A stretch of 64,000 bases of DNA. Source: an uncultured bacterium. Its GTDB lineage: Bacteria > Bacteroidota > Bacteroidia > Bacteroidales > Bacteroidaceae. The number at the start of each line of letters is the position of its first letter. Position 1 is the stretch's first letter. Of this stretch, positions 62,040-64,000 are shown in pieces. Location: positions 1 to 64,000 of the forward strand of contig CAJMPR010000021.1 of the NCBI GenBank assembly GCA_905215345.1, read 5' to 3'. The notes below the pieces were generated by a model. That model did no database searches and was not told the DNA's origin. It saw only the letters and a list, made by a program, of their open reading frames with translations. The translations under genes were made by a program, and so were the position numbers.

Positions 62040-62047
62040 TATATTTG
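62040..62047 (+). promoter_or_regulatory. Promoter -7 box of the small-protein gene
   Basis: TATATTTG matches TAnnTTTG, about 52 bases before the ATG at 62099. Confidence 0.5.
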
Positions 62048-62098
62048 TAATCGAAGAAACAAAACAAAATAGTACACAACTAACACATTTTAAGACAG

Positions 62099-62296
62099 AT
62101 GATTACAAGTAGAAAGATCTCTCAGATCAACGTTTTTGCCGGAAGTCCGTGGGAAGCGGAAAGTGTGAAACAATTGCTCAAGTCTGCATACATCAATGTA
62201 TTGACGGAAGACAAAGGACAAGGTATCCAATTATCGGTTCCTTGCCAGTTTTATACAACTGCCGTACGGATAATCAGTAATAGAAAGATTGCATAG
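62099..62296 (+). CDS. Small conserved-looking cytoplasmic protein, DUF2007-like
   Basis: 65 residues with no signal peptide or membrane span. The pattern INVFAGSPWEAESVKQLLKSAYINVLTED resembles the DUF2007 family, in which a strand is followed by a helix bearing EAExVKxLL. The function of that family is not known to me. The gene has its own -7 box and a strong terminator, which supports it being real. Confidence 0.68.
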   Translation: MITSRKISQINVFAGSPWEAESVKQLLKSAYINVLTEDKGQGIQLSVPCQFYTTAVRIISNRKIA

Positions 62297-62302
62297 GGCA
62301 TA

Positions 62303-62352
62303 AAATAAGAAAGGCTGTCTGGTCATGTTAACCAAGGCAGCCTTTCTTATTT
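62303..62352. terminator. Bidirectional terminator
   Basis: AAATAAGAAAGGCTG (62303-62317) pairs with CAGCCTTTCTTATTT (62338-62352), extended by GGT/ACC pairing nearer the loop. A-runs and T-runs occur on both outer sides, so it can end the plus-strand small gene and the minus-strand GH20 gene. Confidence 0.85.
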
Positions 62353-62364
62353 ACTACCCTTTCA

Positions 62365-64000
62365 TTATCGTTTCCTTACAATATCTTGTACCCGGAAAAA
62401 AGCATCTGAATAACGTGCTCCCCACAATTCATAACGTTCGAATTGCACTTCTACTTTACGGGCAAAATTATCCCAATTCTTTCTCTCTACAGGAGACCAT
62501 ACATTTTCCGCCAATGCCGACATACGGGGGAAAACAGCGAACTCCGCTTTCCACGTAGTAGGAATATATTCAGTCCACAAACACCCTTGTGCTCCCCAAA
62601 CCAGTTCCTTCTGCTGAGTAGTCAGTGAATCGGGGACAATCTGGAATTCATAGACCTTCTCCAGAGACAAAGGTCCGCGTGGACCTATCTCAGGTTGTGT
62701 ACGGCTTTCCTTCATATTAAAATAAGACCAGCCCGAACAAGTAAATATGGTGCGATGCCCGTTTTTCAGAGCTTTCACACCATAGTTAGGACGACGCCAG
62801 TTCATAATAACGCAATCTTTGGAGACACCCCCTTCGAGTATTTCATCCCAACCAATCAATGTTTTGCCTTTGTCGTTCACTACCTTCTGCACATAATGGA
62901 TAAAGTAGCTCTGTAAGGCTTTCTCATCTTCCAGATTATGTTCGCGCATGAATTGTTGAGCCTGTTCGGACTCCTGCCACCAACGTTTGGCACATTCATC
63001 CCCGCCGACGTGAATATATTGTCCCGGGAACAAATCGCATAGTTCGGAGAAGACATCTTTCAAGAAGTCAAATACTTCCGGTTTAGGAGCCAATACATTA
63101 TTAAACTTATTAAAGATACCCCATGTTAGAGCACATTTCTTCGGTTCATCCGGCGTTGTACTAAATTGAGGATAAACAGCAAGCACAGCCATGCAATGTC
63201 CGGGAATATCGATTTCGGGAATTACCGTTATATACCGCTCGGCAGCATAACGAATCACTTCACGCACATCTTCATGAGTGTAATAACCGCCATAAGGAAG
63301 CGGTTGGTATTTACCCGGATACAGTCCTTCTATTTCACCTTCACGTACGGAACCCTGCTTTGTCAGTTCAGGATGGCACTTCATTTCCACCCGCCAGGCT
63401 TGGTCATCCGTAAGATGCCAGTGAAAATAGTTGAGTTTGTGCAAAGCCAGATAGTCGATGTACTTTTTAATAAACTCTACCGGAAAGAAATGCCGCACTA
63501 CATCCAGATGCATTCCCCGGTAAGCAAAACGGGGATAGTCCGAAACCGTTAAGGCGGGAAGCACTGGCAATACACCCGCACGCGTGGGTAACAGTTGAAT
63601 CAAGGTTTGTACACCATAGAAAACTCCGGAAGCATCATTCCCTTCAATACGTATCCCACTGTCGGGAGTAATTTCCAAACGGTATCCACCGGAAATCTCA
63701 CCATTATTCCGGTTGACAAGGACAATGCCCGCATTCATCCCGGCAGTAGTCTGTTTCTTTCCTTTTTTAGCAGTCTCTATTTGCAGAGGGATGCCCAGAT
63801 ACCGGTTCATATAATCGGCAAGATAGCTTGCCGGAAAGGTTAAAGATGCGTCGGGCACGTGGATAAGCATGTTTCTTCCTATTTGGAAAGTACCCTCTCC
63901 GGCAGTAGTTATCTCTACGGGTTCCGGAATAATGTTGAATTGTTTTTCCTGTGCTTGCCCTGCAAGCGCGGAAACGGCAAAGATTGCAGCCATAAATTTC
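62365..64000 (-). CDS. GH20 beta-N-acetylhexosaminidase (start just outside the window)
   Basis: 542 residues are readable from an internal ATG at 63991-63993. The codons before it are Lys-Phe and a codon ending in G, so the true start is probably an ATG overlapping the right edge (MKFMAAIF). A signal peptide ends at AGQAQ. An N-terminal GH20b domain (NIIPEPVEI, GVFYGVQTLIQLLP) precedes the TIM barrel, with FAYRGMHLDVVRHFF, YFHWHLTDDQAWR, and the catalytic Asp-Glu pair in HVGGDECAKRWW (332/333 counting from 63993). It removes terminal GlcNAc or GalNAc from host or bacterial glycans. It has no obvious link to pectin. Confidence 0.95.
   Translation of the reverse strand, partial: KFMAAIFAVSALAGQAQEKQFNIIPEPVEITTAGEGTFQIGRNMLIHVPDASLTFPASYLADYMNRYLGIPLQIETAKKGKKQTTAGMNAGIVLVNRNNGEISGGYRLEITPDSGIRIEGNDASGVFYGVQTLIQLLPTRAGVLPVLPALTVSDYPRFAYRGMHLDVVRHFFPVEFIKKYIDYLALHKLNYFHWHLTDDQAWRVEMKCHPELTKQGSVREGEIEGLYPGKYQPLPYGGYYTHEDVREVIRYAAERYITVIPEIDIPGHCMAVLAVYPQFSTTPDEPKKCALTWGIFNKFNNVLAPKPEVFDFLKDVFSELCDLFPGQYIHVGGDECAKRWWQESEQAQQFMREHNLEDEKALQSYFIHYVQKVVNDKGKTLIGWDEILEGGVSKDCVIMNWRRPNYGVKALKNGHRTIFTCSGWSYFNMKESRTQPEIGPRGPLSLEKVYEFQIVPDSLTTQQKELVWGAQGCLWTEYIPTTWKAEFAVFPRMSALAENVWSPVERKNWDNFARKVEVQFERYELWGARYSDAFFRVQDIVRKR

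Overview
The window looks like a chromosomal segment of a gut Bacteroides, close to the B. thetaiotaomicron / B. ovatus group. Evidence: two SusC/SusD outer-membrane pairs, a hybrid two-component regulator (HTCS), many secreted glycan-degrading enzymes, and promoters with the Bacteroides -7 box TAnnTTTG. The cytoplasmic rhamnose operon lies beside argR-argG-argC-argD, which from memory resembles the B. thetaiotaomicron order. I see no tRNA, rRNA, insertion sequence, prophage or CRISPR array.

Layout. (1) 1-8 kb, minus strand: susC1-susD1-GH2 beta-galactosidase-SDR oxidoreductase (the SDR runs off the left edge). (2) 8-17 kb: a GQSN-type esterase (+); a minus operon of fimbrillin-like lipoprotein, CE12 acetylesterase and a secreted protein of unknown function; and a plus operon of PL11 and PL9 rhamnogalacturonan lyases plus a small lipoprotein. 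(3) 17-32.6 kb, minus: the HTCS, a NodB deacetylase, two large putative (alpha/alpha)6 glycosidases, a second GH2 and a PL1 pectate lyase. (4) 32.7-39 kb, minus: susD2, susC2 and an AraC regulator (RhaR-like). (5) 39.3-46.6 kb, minus: rhaB-rhaA-rhaT-rhaD-fucO-GH105. (6) 46.7-53.6 kb, minus: an esterase-GH105 fusion, GH106 rhamnosidase and GH28. (7) 54.2-62 kb, plus: argR, a GNAT acyltransferase, argG, argC, argD, proC, an XRE-cupin regulator, an acyl-CoA synthetase and a small protein. (8) A GH20 hexosaminidase (-) at the right edge.

Together regions 1-6 form an almost complete rhamnogalacturonan-I system. Acetyl groups are removed by CE12 and two GQSN esterases, and galactan side chains are trimmed by GH2. 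The backbone is cut by PL9 and PL11. Unsaturated GalA is removed by two GH105 modules, and the ends are trimmed by GH106 and GH28. The two SusCD pairs import products, and released L-rhamnose is catabolised by the rha operon to DHAP and lactaldehyde, then propanediol.

The main new observation is regulatory. Three promoters (susC2, the rha operon, and the esterase-GH105/GH106/GH28 operon) share TTTTGRCNG followed 21 bp later by WTTTGN, each exactly 29 bp from the -7 box. These are candidate RhaR operators. Three others (susC1, the GQSN esterase, PL11) share TGWACA-N4-TACAT exactly 21 bp from the -7 box, and the NodB deacetylase has the same motif at 43 bp. These are candidate HTCS operators. 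The two sets do not overlap, which suggests the locus is two regulons, one for imported oligosaccharide and one for free rhamnose.
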